Assembly (NCBI RefSeq): GCF_009800965.1
Contig: NZ_WUAF01000005.1
Coordinates: forward strand, 223,300-287,299
Source: Cognatazoarcus halotolerans
Lineage (GTDB): Bacteria; Pseudomonadota; Gammaproteobacteria; Burkholderiales; Rhodocyclaceae
DNA length: 64,000 bases
Reading direction: 5' to 3'
Shown here: positions 25,461 to 34,703 of the stretch, in pieces
How the letters are laid out: every line of letters starts with the position of its first letter
How positions within the stretch are numbered: position 1 is the first letter of the stretch
The notes under the pieces: generated by a model
The model's input: only the letters and a program-made list of their open reading frames with translations
What the model was told of the DNA's origin: nothing
Databases searched by the model: none
Translations under genes and position numbers: made by a program

Positions 25461-27257
25461 ATGAGCAACTACACCGCACCGATACGGGACATGCAGTTCG
25501 TAATGCGGGAACTGGCGGGTCTTGCCGAAGTTGGCAGGCTTCCCGGCTGCGAGGAAGTATCGGAGGATCTTGTTGACGCGATTCTCGATGAGGCCGGAAA
25601 GTTCGCGAGCGGCGTTCTCGCGCCGCTAAACCGCACAGGAGACCAGCAGGGTGCCAGCTGGGAAAACGGCAACGTGCATACGGCAGCGGGCTGGAAGGAG
25701 GCCTACAAACAGTTTGCCGAAGCCGGTTGGACCGCGCTGGCCTGTGATCCTGAGTACGGCGGTCAGGGACTGCCGAAGCTGCTCTCGACCGCCGTCATGG
25801 AGATGTGGAAGGCCTCGAACATGGCGTTCTCGCTGTGCCCGATGCTCACGAATGGCGCCATCGAAGCGCTCGTTCTGAGGGGAACTGACGAACAAAAAGC
25901 GCTTTACCTGACGAGAATGGTGAGTGGTGAATGGACAGGCACGATGAACCTGACCGAACCGCAAGCCGGATCCGACCTTGCTGCCGTTCGTACCAAAGCC
26001 GAACCACAAGGCGACGGTAGTTACAAGATCTTCGGTCAGAAGATCTTCATCACATATGGCGATCACGACATGACCGACAACATCGTTCATCTCGTCCTCG
26101 CCCGCCTGCCCGATGCTCCCGAAGGCGTAAAGGGGATATCGCTGTTCGTAGTGCCGAAATTCATGGCCGACGCAGACGGAACGCTTGGCTTGCGCAATGA
26201 CGTGCACTGCGTATCGATCGAACACAAGCTCGGTATCCACGCGAGTCCGACCTGTGTCCTCGCTTTCGGGGACAAGGGCGGTGCCGTCGGCTACCTGGTG
26301 GGCGAGGCCAATCGCGGACTCGAATACATGTTCATCATGATGAACGAGGCCCGGTTTGCGGTCGGTATGGAGGGGCTTGCGCTGTCCGAGCGGGCCTACC
26401 AGCAAGCGCTTGCGTATGCCAAGGAACGCATCCAAGGTACTGAACTCGGCGTACGTGGCGGCCCGAAGGTCAGCATCATTCATCATCCCGATATTCGTCG
26501 CATGCTCATGTCGATGAAATCACAGACCGAAGCGATGCGTGCGTTGGCCTATGTCGTCGGAGCCGCAACCGACTCCGCCCATCTCCATCCGGACGAAGAA
26601 GTCCGCAAGCGTTCTCAGGCATTTGTCGATTTGATGATCCCGGTAGTAAAGGGCTGGTGCACTGAAAATTCCATCGAGATCGCTTCCACCGGTGTCCAGA
26701 TTCACGGAGGAATGGGATTCATTGAAGAAACAGGCGCTGCGCAGCATTTCCGCGATGCGCGCATCACCACCATCTACGAAGGCACCACCGCGATTCAGGC
26801 CAACGATCTAATTGGTCGCAAGCTTGCCCGCGAGGGTGGGGCGACGGCCAAAACAGTGGTAGCCGACATCCACGTCGTACTCGGAGAACTCGAGACGAAA
26901 GGCGGTGAGGCGTTCGCGGCCATTCAAAGATCCTTGAAAGGTGGCACCGAAGCTCTCTCTACCGCTATCGACTACATCGTCGCGACCTATGGTTCGGACA
27001 TCAAGTCGGCATCGGTTGGTGCTGTGCCATTCCTCAAGCTGTTTGGAATTGTCGCGGGCGGTTGGCAGATGGCGCGCGCGGCACTGGCAGCGCAGCGCTT
27101 GCTCGACGCAGGGGAGGGTGATTCAGCATTTCTCTCTACGAAGATCATCACCGCCCGGTTCTATGCGGATCACGTGCTGTCTCAGGCTGCCGGCCTTGGC
27201 TACGCAATCGTGAACGGTGCTGACGGAGCGCTTGCTCTCTCCGAAGAGCAGTTCTGA
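25461..27257 (+). CDS. Acyl-CoA dehydrogenase, long C-terminal-domain type
   Basis: A 598-residue flavoprotein of the DmdC/FadE-like class with an added C-terminal domain. FAD and substrate contacts are LTEPQAGSDLAAVRT near residue 163 and the GGMGFIEETGAAQHFRDARI region near residue 415 that includes the C-terminal FAD contact and IYEGTTAIQANDL. Residues 460-598 are the extra helical domain. It removes hydrogen from acyl-CoA and passes electrons to ETF, encoded three genes upstream. The chain-length preference cannot be told from sequence. Confidence 0.94.
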   Translation: MSNYTAPIRDMQFVMRELAGLAEVGRLPGCEEVSEDLVDAILDEAGKFASGVLAPLNRTGDQQGASWENGNVHTAAGWKEAYKQFAEAGWTALACDPEYGGQGLPKLLSTAVMEMWKASNMAFSLCPMLTNGAIEALVLRGTDEQKALYLTRMVSGEWTGTMNLTEPQAGSDLAAVRTKAEPQGDGSYKIFGQKIFITYGDHDMTDNIVHLVLARLPDAPEGVKGISLFVVPKFMADADGTLGLRNDVHCVSIEHKLGIHASPTCVLAFGDKGGAVGYLVGEANRGLEYMFIMMNEARFAVGMEGLALSERAYQQALAYAKERIQGTELGVRGGPKVSIIHHPDIRRMLMSMKSQTEAMRALAYVVGAATDSAHLHPDEEVRKRSQAFVDLMIPVVKGWCTENSIEIASTGVQIHGGMGFIEETGAAQHFRDARITTIYEGTTAIQANDLIGRKLAREGGATAKTVVADIHVVLGELETKGGEAFAAIQRSLKGGTEALSTAIDYIVATYGSDIKSASVGAVPFLKLFGIVAGGWQMARAALAAQRLLDAGEGDSAFLSTKIITARFYADHVLSQAAGLGYAIVNGADGALALSEEQF

Positions 27258-27267
27258 TTCCAAGAAA

Positions 27268-27291
27268 AAGGGGGCACCATCGGGCCCCCTT
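27268..27291 (-). terminator. Intrinsic terminator of the PpiC-type gene
   Basis: An 8-bp stem (27268-27275 with 27284-27291, eight-base loop) is followed on the minus strand by TTTTTC, a classical rho-independent terminator for the leftward gene that ends at 27315. The hairpin may also serve the rightward acyl-CoA dehydrogenase gene. Confidence 0.85.
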
Positions 27292-27314
27292 CCATTGCTT
27301 CACTTTTCGCGCTT

Positions 27315-28091
27315 TTATTGAACCTTCGCCTGACTGCGCAAGTCGAGCAGGTGCTTTTCCACCTTCTGTTGTTGCAGACGCTGCTGGATCTGCGGTTTCA
27401 CTTCCTCGAAGCTCGGGGTCTTGAGTGCCCGTACATCATCAAGTTTGATGATGTGATACCCGAAATCACTCTTCACGGGTTGAGGCGTGAATTTGCCTTT
27501 TTCGAGACTGATCATTGCGTCCGAGAAGGGTTTTACGAACATTCCCGGGTTGGCCCAACCGAGATCACCTCCGCGCTCCTTTGATCCAGGATCCTTGGAT
27601 TCCTTGGCGAGATCTTCAAACTTCTCGCCGGCCTGAAGCTTTGCGATGATCGCCTTGGCCTGATCCTCGGTGTCGACAAGGATGTGGCGGGCTTTGTACT
27701 CTTTCTCACCAAGCCGCGCCTTAATACTGTCGTATTCCTTGCGGATATCGGCATCCGAAACCGGGTTCGCCTGCACGAAGGACTGCAGATAGGCTCGGAT
27801 CAACACGGCCTGTCGGGCCATGTCCATCTGCGCCTGCACTTCTGCGCTCTTATCGAGACCCTTTTTCTGCGCGGCCTGCTGCAGGATCTCACGACGTACC
27901 AGTTCTTCCTTTACCGCATTGCGCAGTTGCTCCGAATCCGGGGCCCCCTGGGCTTTCTGTTCCGCAATCAACGCATCGGCCCGGTTCGAGGAGATGGCAA
28001 CGCCATTGACGGTCGCTATGGTTGCAGCCATTGCCGGTAGGCTGGCCGCCGCGAGAACTGCAAGAACCGTGCTGCTGTATCTCAGCTTCAT
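27315..28091 (-). CDS. Peptidylprolyl isomerase, PpiC/parvulin type
   Basis: A 258-residue exported PPIase. An N-terminal signal peptide (about residues 1-22, ending MAA) is followed by a SurA-like helical region and a single parvulin domain (about 130-230) with ARHILVDTEDQAK, GGDLGWANPGMFVKPF and FGYHIIKLDD. It probably acts as a periplasmic folding helper for outer membrane proteins. A BolA gene lies ten bases upstream on the same strand; the gene ends at a strong terminator. Confidence 0.93.
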   Translation of the reverse strand: MKLRYSSTVLAVLAAASLPAMAATIATVNGVAISSNRADALIAEQKAQGAPDSEQLRNAVKEELVRREILQQAAQKKGLDKSAEVQAQMDMARQAVLIRAYLQSFVQANPVSDADIRKEYDSIKARLGEKEYKARHILVDTEDQAKAIIAKLQAGEKFEDLAKESKDPGSKERGGDLGWANPGMFVKPFSDAMISLEKGKFTPQPVKSDFGYHIIKLDDVRALKTPSFEEVKPQIQQRLQQQKVEKHLLDLRSQAKVQ

Positions 28092-28100
28092 ATATTTCCT

Positions 28101-28382
28101 TTACTGGTTTTGGGAGTGCAATTCGGCCTCGCTACGGGCCTCGATTGCGAGCGCGTGGATCTCACGCTGCATCATGTCGCCAAGCGTCTGGTAGACCAGT
28201 CGATGACGCGCGAGAGTTGATTTTCCGGAGAATGCCTCTGAGACTATCCGCAGTCGGTAGTGTCCCCCGCCATCTCGGGCGCCCGCGTGTCCCGCATGCA
28301 GGGCACTATCGTCGACGATGTCGACCGAAGTGGGCGCCAATGCCGAAAGGCGTTTGCGCATGGTATCGATTACGCGGCTCAC
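28101..28382 (-). CDS. BolA family protein
   Basis: A 93-residue BolA-fold protein. The family pattern includes [24 protein letters not shown] split over residues 25-48 and the invariant histidine region [13 protein letters not shown] near residue 58. BolA-like proteins work with monothiol glutaredoxins in iron-sulfur trafficking or regulate envelope genes. Its stop region overlaps nothing, but the YciI gene upstream ends four bases inside its start, so the two are coupled. Confidence 0.93.
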   Translation of the reverse strand: MSRVIDTMRKRLSALAPTSVDIVDDSALHAGHAGARDGGGHYRLRIVSEAFSGKSTLARHRLVYQTLGDMMQREIHALAIEARSEAELHSQNQ

Positions 28383-28678
28383 GGCAGTACCTTCTTGAAC
28401 GGCTTAATCGTGGCAGCGGCATAGACGCCCGCCCTTGTGTAGGGGTCATCGGCCACCCACGCCTGGGCCGCCTCGAGCGATTCAAACTCGGCCACGATCA
28501 AACTGCCCGAGAAACCCGCCGGTCCGGGGTCCGGCGAATCAATGGCAGGCATCGGGCCGGCAAGAACTAGGCGGCCTTCACCCTGTAAGACTTTGAGGCG
28601 TTCGAGATGTGCCTCACGTACTGCCATCCTGCCAGGAAGGCTGTTGGGCACGTCTTCGCCTACGATGGCATACAGCAT
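28379..28678 (-). CDS. YciI family protein
   Basis: A 99-residue ferredoxin-like fold protein of the YCII family. The active-site-like histidine lies in [11 protein letters not shown] near residue 24, and the D in [13 protein letters not shown] is the conserved acid. No enzyme activity has been firmly assigned to the YciI/YciI-like group, although some members act as small dehydrochlorinase-type enzymes. It sits between yciB and bolA with one- and four-base overlaps, a widely conserved trio. Confidence 0.92.
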   Translation of the reverse strand: MLYAIVGEDVPNSLPGRMAVREAHLERLKVLQGEGRLVLAGPMPAIDSPDPGPAGFSGSLIVAEFESLEAAQAWVADDPYTRAGVYAAATIKPFKKVLP

Positions 28679-29286
28679 CAGGTTTTTTCCTCTTCCAGAT
28701 AGCGAGAGAGATAGACGCCTTGACCAAGGACAAAAGCCAGCATCAAACCCATGCCGCCAAAGAGTTTGAAGTTGACCCAGGTTTCCTCACTGTACGAATA
28801 GGCGACGTAAAGGTTGATGAATCCCATCGCGGCAAAGAAGCAGGCCCATGCAAGATTCAGCCGTCGCCAGACCGGATCTGGCAGACTCACCTGCGCTTCG
28901 AGCATCTTGCGGATCAGGTTGCGGCCGAAAAACAGGCTTGAGCCCCCGAGCACACAGGCAAAAAGCCAATAGAGCGCAGTAGGTTTCCACTTTATGAACG
29001 TTGGATTGTGAAAGGCGATCGTCAACCCCCCGAAGACGGAGACGATCGCGAGACTCACCCACAACATCGTGTCTACCCGACGATGCCGAGCCCAGACCCA
29101 GACGATCTGACCAAGGGTTGCGAAGATGGCCACTGCGGTGGCCAGCAGGATCGGGGCTTGCTTCAAATCGATCCCGCCACCAAGAAAATGGTTTGCTAGC
29201 TCAAGAGATGCCGAGTCATACACACCGGCGACCTTGTAGGCAGCAAAAAAGAGTATGACCGGCAGGAGATCGAAAAGAAATTTCAT
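28678..29286 (-). CDS. yciB: Inner membrane septation protein YciB
   Basis: A 202-residue intracellular septation protein A family member with five helices. The start [17 protein letters not shown] is the family N-terminus, which decides for the ATG at 29286 rather than the longer frame. [12 protein letters not shown] and the [23 protein letters not shown] region match. It is thought to link membrane and cell-wall synthesis at the septum. First gene of the yciB-yciI-bolA-ppiC group running left. Confidence 0.94.
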   Translation of the reverse strand: MKFLFDLLPVILFFAAYKVAGVYDSASLELANHFLGGGIDLKQAPILLATAVAIFATLGQIVWVWARHRRVDTMLWVSLAIVSVFGGLTIAFHNPTFIKWKPTALYWLFACVLGGSSLFFGRNLIRKMLEAQVSLPDPVWRRLNLAWACFFAAMGFINLYVAYSYSEETWVNFKLFGGMGLMLAFVLGQGVYLSRYLEEEKT

Positions 29287-29323
29287 CGCAGGATTATATC
29301 GAACTGGCCGAGCTCCGCATTTT

Positions 29324-29746
29324 TCAGCTGTCGGCCCGATTACGCATGTGATCGGCGAGTCCACTCATGGCGGTCAGCAAGTCAGAGGCGAGCACTTTGT
29401 CCGCAACACATTCAAGCATTGCCTGACGCATGCAGAGCATCCATTGATCGCGTTCACGGCTTGCGATCTCGAACGGAAGATGTCTGGCGCGCAGGCGCGG
29501 ATGGCCAAAGCGCTGGACAAAAAGATCAGGACCGCCCAGCCATCCCGACAAATACATGAAAAGCTTTTCTTCCGAACCGGACAAATCATCCGGGTGCAGC
29601 TTCCGCACGTCCCAGGCTTCCGGCAGGGTATCCATCAGCGCGTAGAAACGATGCACCAACCTACGCAGGCCGGATTCCCCACCAATACGCTGATATGGCG
29701 TGGTCTGAACGGGCGCTTCGGGAAACGTCGAATTCTTATCGTGCAT
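29324..29746 (-). CDS. Group II truncated haemoglobin
   Basis: A 140-residue globin of the trHbO class. The proximal haem histidine is in [11 protein letters not shown] (about residue 80), and the tryptophan typical of group II lies in DQWMLCM (G8 position, near residue 100). The distal region starts [22 protein letters not shown]. Such globins bind oxygen, NO or sulfide and often support oxidative or nitrosative stress survival. It is separate from the YciB group by about 40 bases and may share its transcript. Confidence 0.93.
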   Translation of the reverse strand: MHDKNSTFPEAPVQTTPYQRIGGESGLRRLVHRFYALMDTLPEAWDVRKLHPDDLSGSEEKLFMYLSGWLGGPDLFVQRFGHPRLRARHLPFEIASRERDQWMLCMRQAMLECVADKVLASDLLTAMSGLADHMRNRADS

Positions 29747-29831
29747 CGATTGAGTGGTTCGTGTGACGTTGTGACAGATCGTCTGAAGAATGCCGGATAT
29801 CGGCTCGAATCTGCAACCGCATTGCGATCAT

Positions 29832-31181
29832 CTATGAGGTCTTCTCAATGGAAACGCACTTGAGTGGAAGGTCGATCACCGCCTGAAGGCCCCCTCCGTC
29901 ACGTTGTAGAAGCCGCAGCTCCCCACCGTGACCACGCGCGATGCGATCGACGATGGCCAACCCGAGGCCGGAACCACGAGCGTCGGTCCGAGCCGTCTCC
30001 AGACGAGTGAACGGACGCTTGAGCCGCTCGACCTCCTCTGGTGGAATTCCCGGGCCGCGATCAAGCACTTCAATGATTGCCCGCGACTCCGAGCGACGCA
30101 AACGCAACTCGACGCCTTGAGAGATGCCCGCGTAACGGTACGCGTTGTCGATCAGGTTGTTCATTGCACGGCGCAGAGCCAGTGGCCTTGCCTTGATCAT
30201 GAACTCGCCGTCTGCATGCAAGCTCAAAGGCAGCCCGCGGCGGATGTAGTCGGCATGAATCTCGGCAAGAAACGCAGACAGTTCAAGATCGGCCCCGGAT
30301 TCGCTTTGTCCATCTCGTCCAAAGTCGACGAATTGTCCAATGATCCTGTCCATCTCCTCGATGTCGGTCGCCATTGCCTCGCGATCTTCGTCACTTGCTG
30401 GCGACATCTCGACACCAAGGCGCAAGCGCGCAAGGGGCGTGCGCAGATCATGCGAGACGCCTGCGAGAATCAGGCGTCGATCGGCGTCAAGGCGCGCCAG
30501 ATCGCCCGCCATATGATTGAAAGCACGTGCCACGTCGGCAATGTCGGAGGCGCCTTTCTCGGATAGCGGCGGGGGGGTCTCGCCGCGTCCTACCGCACGA
30601 GCGGCCTCCGCAATGCCTCGAAGCGGTTGATTGATGCGTGAGACGATGAGATAGGCCGCCAGCAGAGAAAAAGCGAGTGCAAGCGCCCCCCAACCGAGCC
30701 AATCTACTGCTCTGGGCCTGACAACACGGTCAGCTGGCAGCATTACCCAGTATTCGTCTCTATCCTGCGGATCAAGCCGAAAACTCACCCAGAAACCCTC
30801 AAGCCCCTCCCATGAGGAGGCAAATCGGGTCTGCTCGCCGAGACTGCGGCGAATCGCGCTGGTCAACAGCGCAATCGGACGCGTATCCGGCAACGGCTCG
30901 ATCTCATCCTCGCGCTCGGCAGGGTAGATTCGTATTCCTTCGAGCGCGGCAAGATCGATCAACAGTTCCCTGCGACGACGCGGTTCAGCGTTGATAAGCG
31001 CCGTCCGTGTGAGGTTGACGACGCTCACCACCATCTGCGCAAGATCGTTTGCCCGCGGACCTTGCTGGAGGTGGCGAAATATCTGGTACCAAGCGACAAG
31101 CGCCATCACCATGACCACCGCGACGACGAGAAAGGTCTGCCAAAGAAGCGTCCGGGGCCATCTGGACCGGAATAAAGACAT
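29832..31181 (-). CDS. envZ: Osmosensor-type histidine kinase EnvZ
   Basis: A 449-residue sensor kinase with two transmembrane helices (about residues 12-35 and 160-180), a periplasmic loop, a HAMP region, the H-box GVSHDLRTPLARLRL near residue 243 and ATPase N and G boxes (NNLIDNAYRYA, DRGPGIPPEE, GSGLGLAIVDRI). It phosphorylates the response regulator encoded just before it. An in-frame GTG at 31226 would add 15 residues; I prefer the ATG at 31181. The stimulus in this organism is not known. Confidence 0.9.
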   Translation of the reverse strand: MSLFRSRWPRTLLWQTFLVVAVVMVMALVAWYQIFRHLQQGPRANDLAQMVVSVVNLTRTALINAEPRRRRELLIDLAALEGIRIYPAEREDEIEPLPDTRPIALLTSAIRRSLGEQTRFASSWEGLEGFWVSFRLDPQDRDEYWVMLPADRVVRPRAVDWLGWGALALAFSLLAAYLIVSRINQPLRGIAEAARAVGRGETPPPLSEKGASDIADVARAFNHMAGDLARLDADRRLILAGVSHDLRTPLARLRLGVEMSPASDEDREAMATDIEEMDRIIGQFVDFGRDGQSESGADLELSAFLAEIHADYIRRGLPLSLHADGEFMIKARPLALRRAMNNLIDNAYRYAGISQGVELRLRRSESRAIIEVLDRGPGIPPEEVERLKRPFTRLETARTDARGSGLGLAIVDRIARGHGGELRLLQRDGGGLQAVIDLPLKCVSIEKTS

Positions 31182-31229
31182 CAATCGCGCTTTGCGGGAA
31201 CGAAGAGCAAGAGGCTGACCCCGCACGCG

Positions 31230-31958
31230 TCAGTCAGTGTCCTTCGAGCCATCCGGAACAAAAACGTAGCCGAAACCCCAGACGGTCTGAATGTAGCGGG
31301 GCTTCGACGGGTCTTCTTCCACCAGCTTGCGAAGACGGGACACCTGCACGTCGATCGCGCGATCAAAGACTTCGTATTCCCTGCCACGGGCCATCTCCAT
31401 CAACTTGTCACGGGACAATGGTTGTCGAGGGTGCTGCAGAAGCACCTTGAGGAGAGAGAATTCGCCGGTGGTGAGTGGCTGCTCCTCACCGTCGCGGCTC
31501 AGCGTGCGCGTACCAAGATTGACCTCAACACGCCCAAAGGCCACGACTTCGTCATCGACGGTAGGAGCCCCCGGTGGCGACTGCGGCTGGCGCCTGAGCA
31601 CAGCATTGACCCTGGCTACCAACTCACGGGGATTGAACGGCTTTGGCAGGTAATCGTCTGCCCCCATCTCAAGCCCGACAATACGGTCAACATCGTCGCC
31701 CTTGGCTGTAAGCATCACGATAGGCAGCGTGTTTTCAGCCGCGCGCAAACGGCGACAGATAGCCAATCCGTCTTCGCCCGGGAGCATGAGGTCGAGCACC
31801 ATCAGATCGTAGTGTTCCCGGTGCAACGCGCGATCCATCGCGACGCCATCCGCCACGGCCTTCACGGAAAAGCCCTGTTCGCTGAGATAGCGATTGAGCA
31901 GATCACGAAGCCTGGCATCGTCGTCGACCAGGAGAATTCGATAGCGATGTCTTGACAT
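31230..31958 (-). CDS. ompR: Response regulator OmpR
   Basis: A 242-residue OmpR/PhoB-class regulator. The receiver has acidic residues DDD near 11-13, the phosphorylated aspartate in VLDLMLPGEDG near residue 55 and the lysine in PKPFNP near 105. The winged helix ends RYIQTVWGFGYVFVPDG. The start at 31958 gives the normal SRHRYRILLVDDD end. envZ follows about 50 bases downstream. A set of TTAC/GTAA units spaced ten bases apart lies upstream and may mediate autoregulation. Confidence 0.95.
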   Translation of the reverse strand: MSRHRYRILLVDDDARLRDLLNRYLSEQGFSVKAVADGVAMDRALHREHYDLMVLDLMLPGEDGLAICRRLRAAENTLPIVMLTAKGDDVDRIVGLEMGADDYLPKPFNPRELVARVNAVLRRQPQSPPGAPTVDDEVVAFGRVEVNLGTRTLSRDGEEQPLTTGEFSLLKVLLQHPRQPLSRDKLMEMARGREYEVFDRAIDVQVSRLRKLVEEDPSKPRYIQTVWGFGYVFVPDGSKDTD

Positions 31959-32025
31959 TCGAGCATCGTAGCCGGGCACCGAGCTTCGTGCCAAGCGCCT
32001 TATTGAGTCGGCACGGGCACGCAGC

Positions 32026-32069
32026 GTAACGCTTCGTAAGTAGCGGTGGCTCTGCTTACAACTACTTAC
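32026..32069. promoter_or_regulatory. Phased TTAC/GTAA array upstream of ompR
   Basis: GTAA occurs at 32026 and 32036 and TTAC at 32056 and 32066, all in one ten-base register, with a perfect 8-bp inverted repeat (32036-32043 with 32062-32069) inside. Tandem half sites at ten-base intervals are how OmpR dimers bind. The array is 68-111 bases ahead of the ompR start. Confidence 0.5.
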
Positions 32070-32126
32070 AGTCCAATCAGGGTGTGCAGGATCGAACGTT
32101 CACCATCCGGGTCGTAGTCGCTAAGC

Positions 32127-32537
32127 TTGTCGCTTGCCTTGAGTCCCGTCGCCCAAGTTCGCCCGCACGGAGTTTGCGTCTTGCCGCCTTTAAAATATTG
32201 CCGTTGCTGGTTTCGTATCCTCGGTTTTATCGTCTTCGCGGGGCTGGGTATCCAGATGCCGTTCAGATCTGCTCAAGCCGCGCAACCTGATTCAGTCTAT
32301 CCGGAAACATCGCTTGTCCCGGCTCAGAGTGAGCGGGACCGTCGCGCCGAAATCAGACGGACACTGGACCAGCGTCCGCAGAGGGGGGGCGGCAAGGTCG
32401 AAGACGGCCGCAACCGACTCAGTGACGAAGAGCGGCGGAGTCTTCGAAAAGACATTGGCGACGCGGGACGTGATGTCTACGACAAGAACAAGAGCAGGCG
32501 CAAGAACGGCTCGACGAGGCGCAACGGTCCGCAGTAG
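32127..32537 (+). CDS. Small exported basic protein, unknown function
   Basis: A protein of up to 136 residues that I do not recognise by family. A hydrophobic stretch (RILGFIVFAGLGIQM) followed by AQA suggests a signal peptide cut near residue 52 of this frame, so the true start is probably downstream of the TTG used here. The mature part is about 85 residues and strongly basic, with LSDEERRSLRKDIGDAGRDVY, a pattern I associate with short conserved betaproteobacterial proteins. It ends 47 bases before tsaB and is divergent from ompR. Confidence 0.55.
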   Translation: MSLALSPVAQVRPHGVCVLPPLKYCRCWFRILGFIVFAGLGIQMPFRSAQAAQPDSVYPETSLVPAQSERDRRAEIRRTLDQRPQRGGGKVEDGRNRLSDEERRSLRKDIGDAGRDVYDKNKSRRKNGSTRRNGPQ

Positions 32538-32584
32538 ATCGATCGGCGCAGCGACGGAGACGGCCGGCAGGCTACAATTGCCGA

Positions 32585-33277
32585 ATGAAGATTCTCGCCT
32601 TGGAAACGTCCGGAGAAGCCGGCAGTGTTGCGTTGCAGTACTGCGGCGAAGTGCAGAGCGTGCCGCTCGAATCTGGCCCTGCCCAGTCCGCCTCGGCCAT
32701 CGAACGGATTGATTCGCTTCTTGCTGCTGCGGGCTGTCGTCTTGAAGATCTGGACGGCATCGCTTTCAGCGCCGGCCCGGGTGCGTTTACCGGATTGAGG
32801 CTGGGGTGCGGAATCGCCCAAGGACTAGCCATGGGCGCGGGAATCGGTGTGATGCCGATCGGGACACTCGATGCACTGGCAGCCCAGATTCAGGAAGGAG
32901 AGGTCATTGCCGCAATGGACGCGCGAATGGGGGAGCTTTACTGGGCACACTTTCGATGCAGCAAAGGTATTCCCTTCCCGTTGGGGGAACCCGAATGCGT
33001 CTCGCCCAGTAATTGGCAACCCGTTCTTGGGTCCGTCTGTAGCGGGATCGGCTCTGCGTTCAAGGCCCATCGGGGCGCGCTGAATCCTGGGATATTCACG
33101 GGTTTGGTAAGCATTTTCGACGATCGCACTCCGAGGGCAAATGAAATCGCGCGGCTGGCCGCTGATCGGCGTTACGCGGCGGCCGCGATTGATCCGGCCT
33201 TGGCGGCCCCACTGTACGTACGTGATAAAGTCGCCCGCACCACCGTAGAGCGTCTCGCGCAGGGCGGAAAGGCATGA
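32585..33277 (+). CDS. tsaB: tRNA threonylcarbamoyladenosine modification protein TsaB
   Basis: A 230-residue ASKHA-fold partner of TsaD and TsaE in t6A synthesis at tRNA position 37. The N-terminus KILALETSGEAGSVAL, the GAFTGLRLGCGIAQGLAMG loop near residue 67 and the C-terminal PLYVRDKVA are typical. It carries no catalytic site itself. It overlaps rimI by four bases (ATGA), a common arrangement. Confidence 0.95.
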   Translation: MKILALETSGEAGSVALQYCGEVQSVPLESGPAQSASAIERIDSLLAAAGCRLEDLDGIAFSAGPGAFTGLRLGCGIAQGLAMGAGIGVMPIGTLDALAAQIQEGEVIAAMDARMGELYWAHFRCSKGIPFPLGEPECVSPSNWQPVLGSVCSGIGSAFKAHRGALNPGIFTGLVSIFDDRTPRANEIARLAADRRYAAAAIDPALAAPLYVRDKVARTTVERLAQGGKA

Positions 33278-33726
33278 CCTTGGCGCTGCTCGAATTCGAG
33301 CCCATGTCAACCGATGACCTCGACTGGGTCAGCGTTGCTGAATCCACCTTGCACAGCCATCCTTGGACGTTAGGGAATTTTGCCGATTCTCTCGGTGCCG
33401 GATACAGCTGCTGGATCGGGCGCGATGGCACGGAGCGGGTGAGCTATGGGGTATTGATGCTGGTGCTCGATGAAGCCCATCTGCTGAATATAAGTGTGAC
33501 CACATCCGCTCAGCGTCGCGGCGTAGGGCAGGCGATGCTCCAGCATCTATTTAACGTATCGGTAGAACGCGGCGCAAGTCAGATGTTTCTGGAGGTCAGG
33601 CCGTCGAACGCAGCGGCACTGGCCCTGTATTGCCGCAACGGCTTCGAACCTGTCGGTCGTCGCAAAGCTTATTACCCTGGCCTGAAAACTCGCGAGGATG
33701 CGATTGTGATGAGGCGACAACTTTGA
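33274..33726 (+). CDS. rimI: Ribosomal protein bS18 N-acetyltransferase RimI
   Basis: A 150-residue GNAT acetyltransferase. Acetyl-CoA loop R/Q-x-x-G-x-G appears as QRRGVGQAMLQHL near residue 86, with LEVRPSNAAALALYCRNGFEPVGRRKAYY after it, the RimI hallmark. It acetylates the alanine-led N-terminus of bS18. tsaB-rimI-uracil DNA glycosylase form one operon; the next gene starts 17 bases downstream. Confidence 0.95.
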   Translation: MTLALLEFEPMSTDDLDWVSVAESTLHSHPWTLGNFADSLGAGYSCWIGRDGTERVSYGVLMLVLDEAHLLNISVTTSAQRRGVGQAMLQHLFNVSVERGASQMFLEVRPSNAAALALYCRNGFEPVGRRKAYYPGLKTREDAIVMRRQL

Positions 33727-33743
33727 AAGGAGTGCGTGAATCG

Positions 33744-34565
33744 ATGCTTCGCGAGATGGGACTCGGCCCCATCTGGCGTTTACGTGGCGTCCCCGATCAT
33801 CAACTCATCGCAAGGCCTGAAGAGATGCGCGTGTCTCCGGCCGACAACGATTCACCACGCAACGAGGCGCCCCCCTCGTCGGTGTCGACATACACGACGG
33901 AATTGAAACAACGTGGCGGTATGCCTCGGCCGACGTCACAGGAGAATACAGTTCCGACAGGTGATTCCGTCGCGAGCAATGCGCAAGGCAACGCATCGCG
34001 GGTCGCGATGCTCGATTGGCCTGATCTGGAGCAGGCAATACGGGATTGCAACGCTTGCGTGCTGTGCGAGCGAAGAAATATGGCAGTGCCTGGGATCGGC
34101 GATCGAAACGCGGATTGGCTGCTCGTCGGAGAGGGGCCGGGGGCGGAGGAGGATCGGAAAGGCGAGCCTTTCGTTGGACAAGCCGGAAAGTTGCTGGACG
34201 CGATGCTCGGCGCAATCGGATTGTCCCGCAACAAGGGTATCTACATCGCTAATGCGGTCAAATGTCGCCCGCCGGGAAACCGCACGCCAGCGAGCGAGGA
34301 ACTCGCGGCGTGCTACCCCTTTCTGGCACGACAAATCGCATTATTGCAGCCGAAGCTCATTATTGCCCTTGGCCGGCCGGCAGCCCAGGTGCTGCTGAAT
34401 CGTGAGATCAGGATCTCCGCCGAACGGGGCGTACCACACGACTACGCGGGCATTCCGCTGATCGTCACCTATCATCCCGCCTACCTTTTGCGTAACCAGC
34501 ATGATAAGGCAAAGGCATGGGCCGACCTCTGTCTGGCTCGGCGTCTGGTTCCGCCGCAGGTTTAG
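33744..34565 (+). CDS. Uracil-DNA glycosylase, family 4 type
   Basis: A 273-residue iron-sulfur uracil-DNA glycosylase. Residues 1-95 are a low-complexity, probably disordered extension. The catalytic domain holds cluster cysteines in CNACVLC near residue 98, the VGEGPGAEEDRKGEPFVGQAG active-site stretch (split here as residues 122-142), KCRPPGNRTP, and TYHPAYLLRN near the end. I chose the ATG at 33744 with GGAG 11 bases upstream; TTG and GTG starts nearer rimI are possible. It removes uracil from DNA in base excision repair. Confidence 0.92.
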   Translation: MLREMGLGPIWRLRGVPDHQLIARPEEMRVSPADNDSPRNEAPPSSVSTYTTELKQRGGMPRPTSQENTVPTGDSVASNAQGNASRVAMLDWPDLEQAIRDCNACVLCERRNMAVPGIGDRNADWLLVGEGPGAEEDRKGEPFVGQAGKLLDAMLGAIGLSRNKGIYIANAVKCRPPGNRTPASEELAACYPFLARQIALLQPKLIIALGRPAAQVLLNREIRISAERGVPHDYAGIPLIVTYHPAYLLRNQHDKAKAWADLCLARRLVPPQV

Positions 34566-34703
34566 TCTGCTGGCGAGTTCGCGATGGAAGGACGAATTTT
34601 TACAGCGGGAGCCGCCACGGCAACCGGCCCCGCGCCTACAATCAGGCCACTCACGCGCCGTTACTCGGAACGCGGGACAGGTCAATAATCAAGAGGATTC
34701 ATC

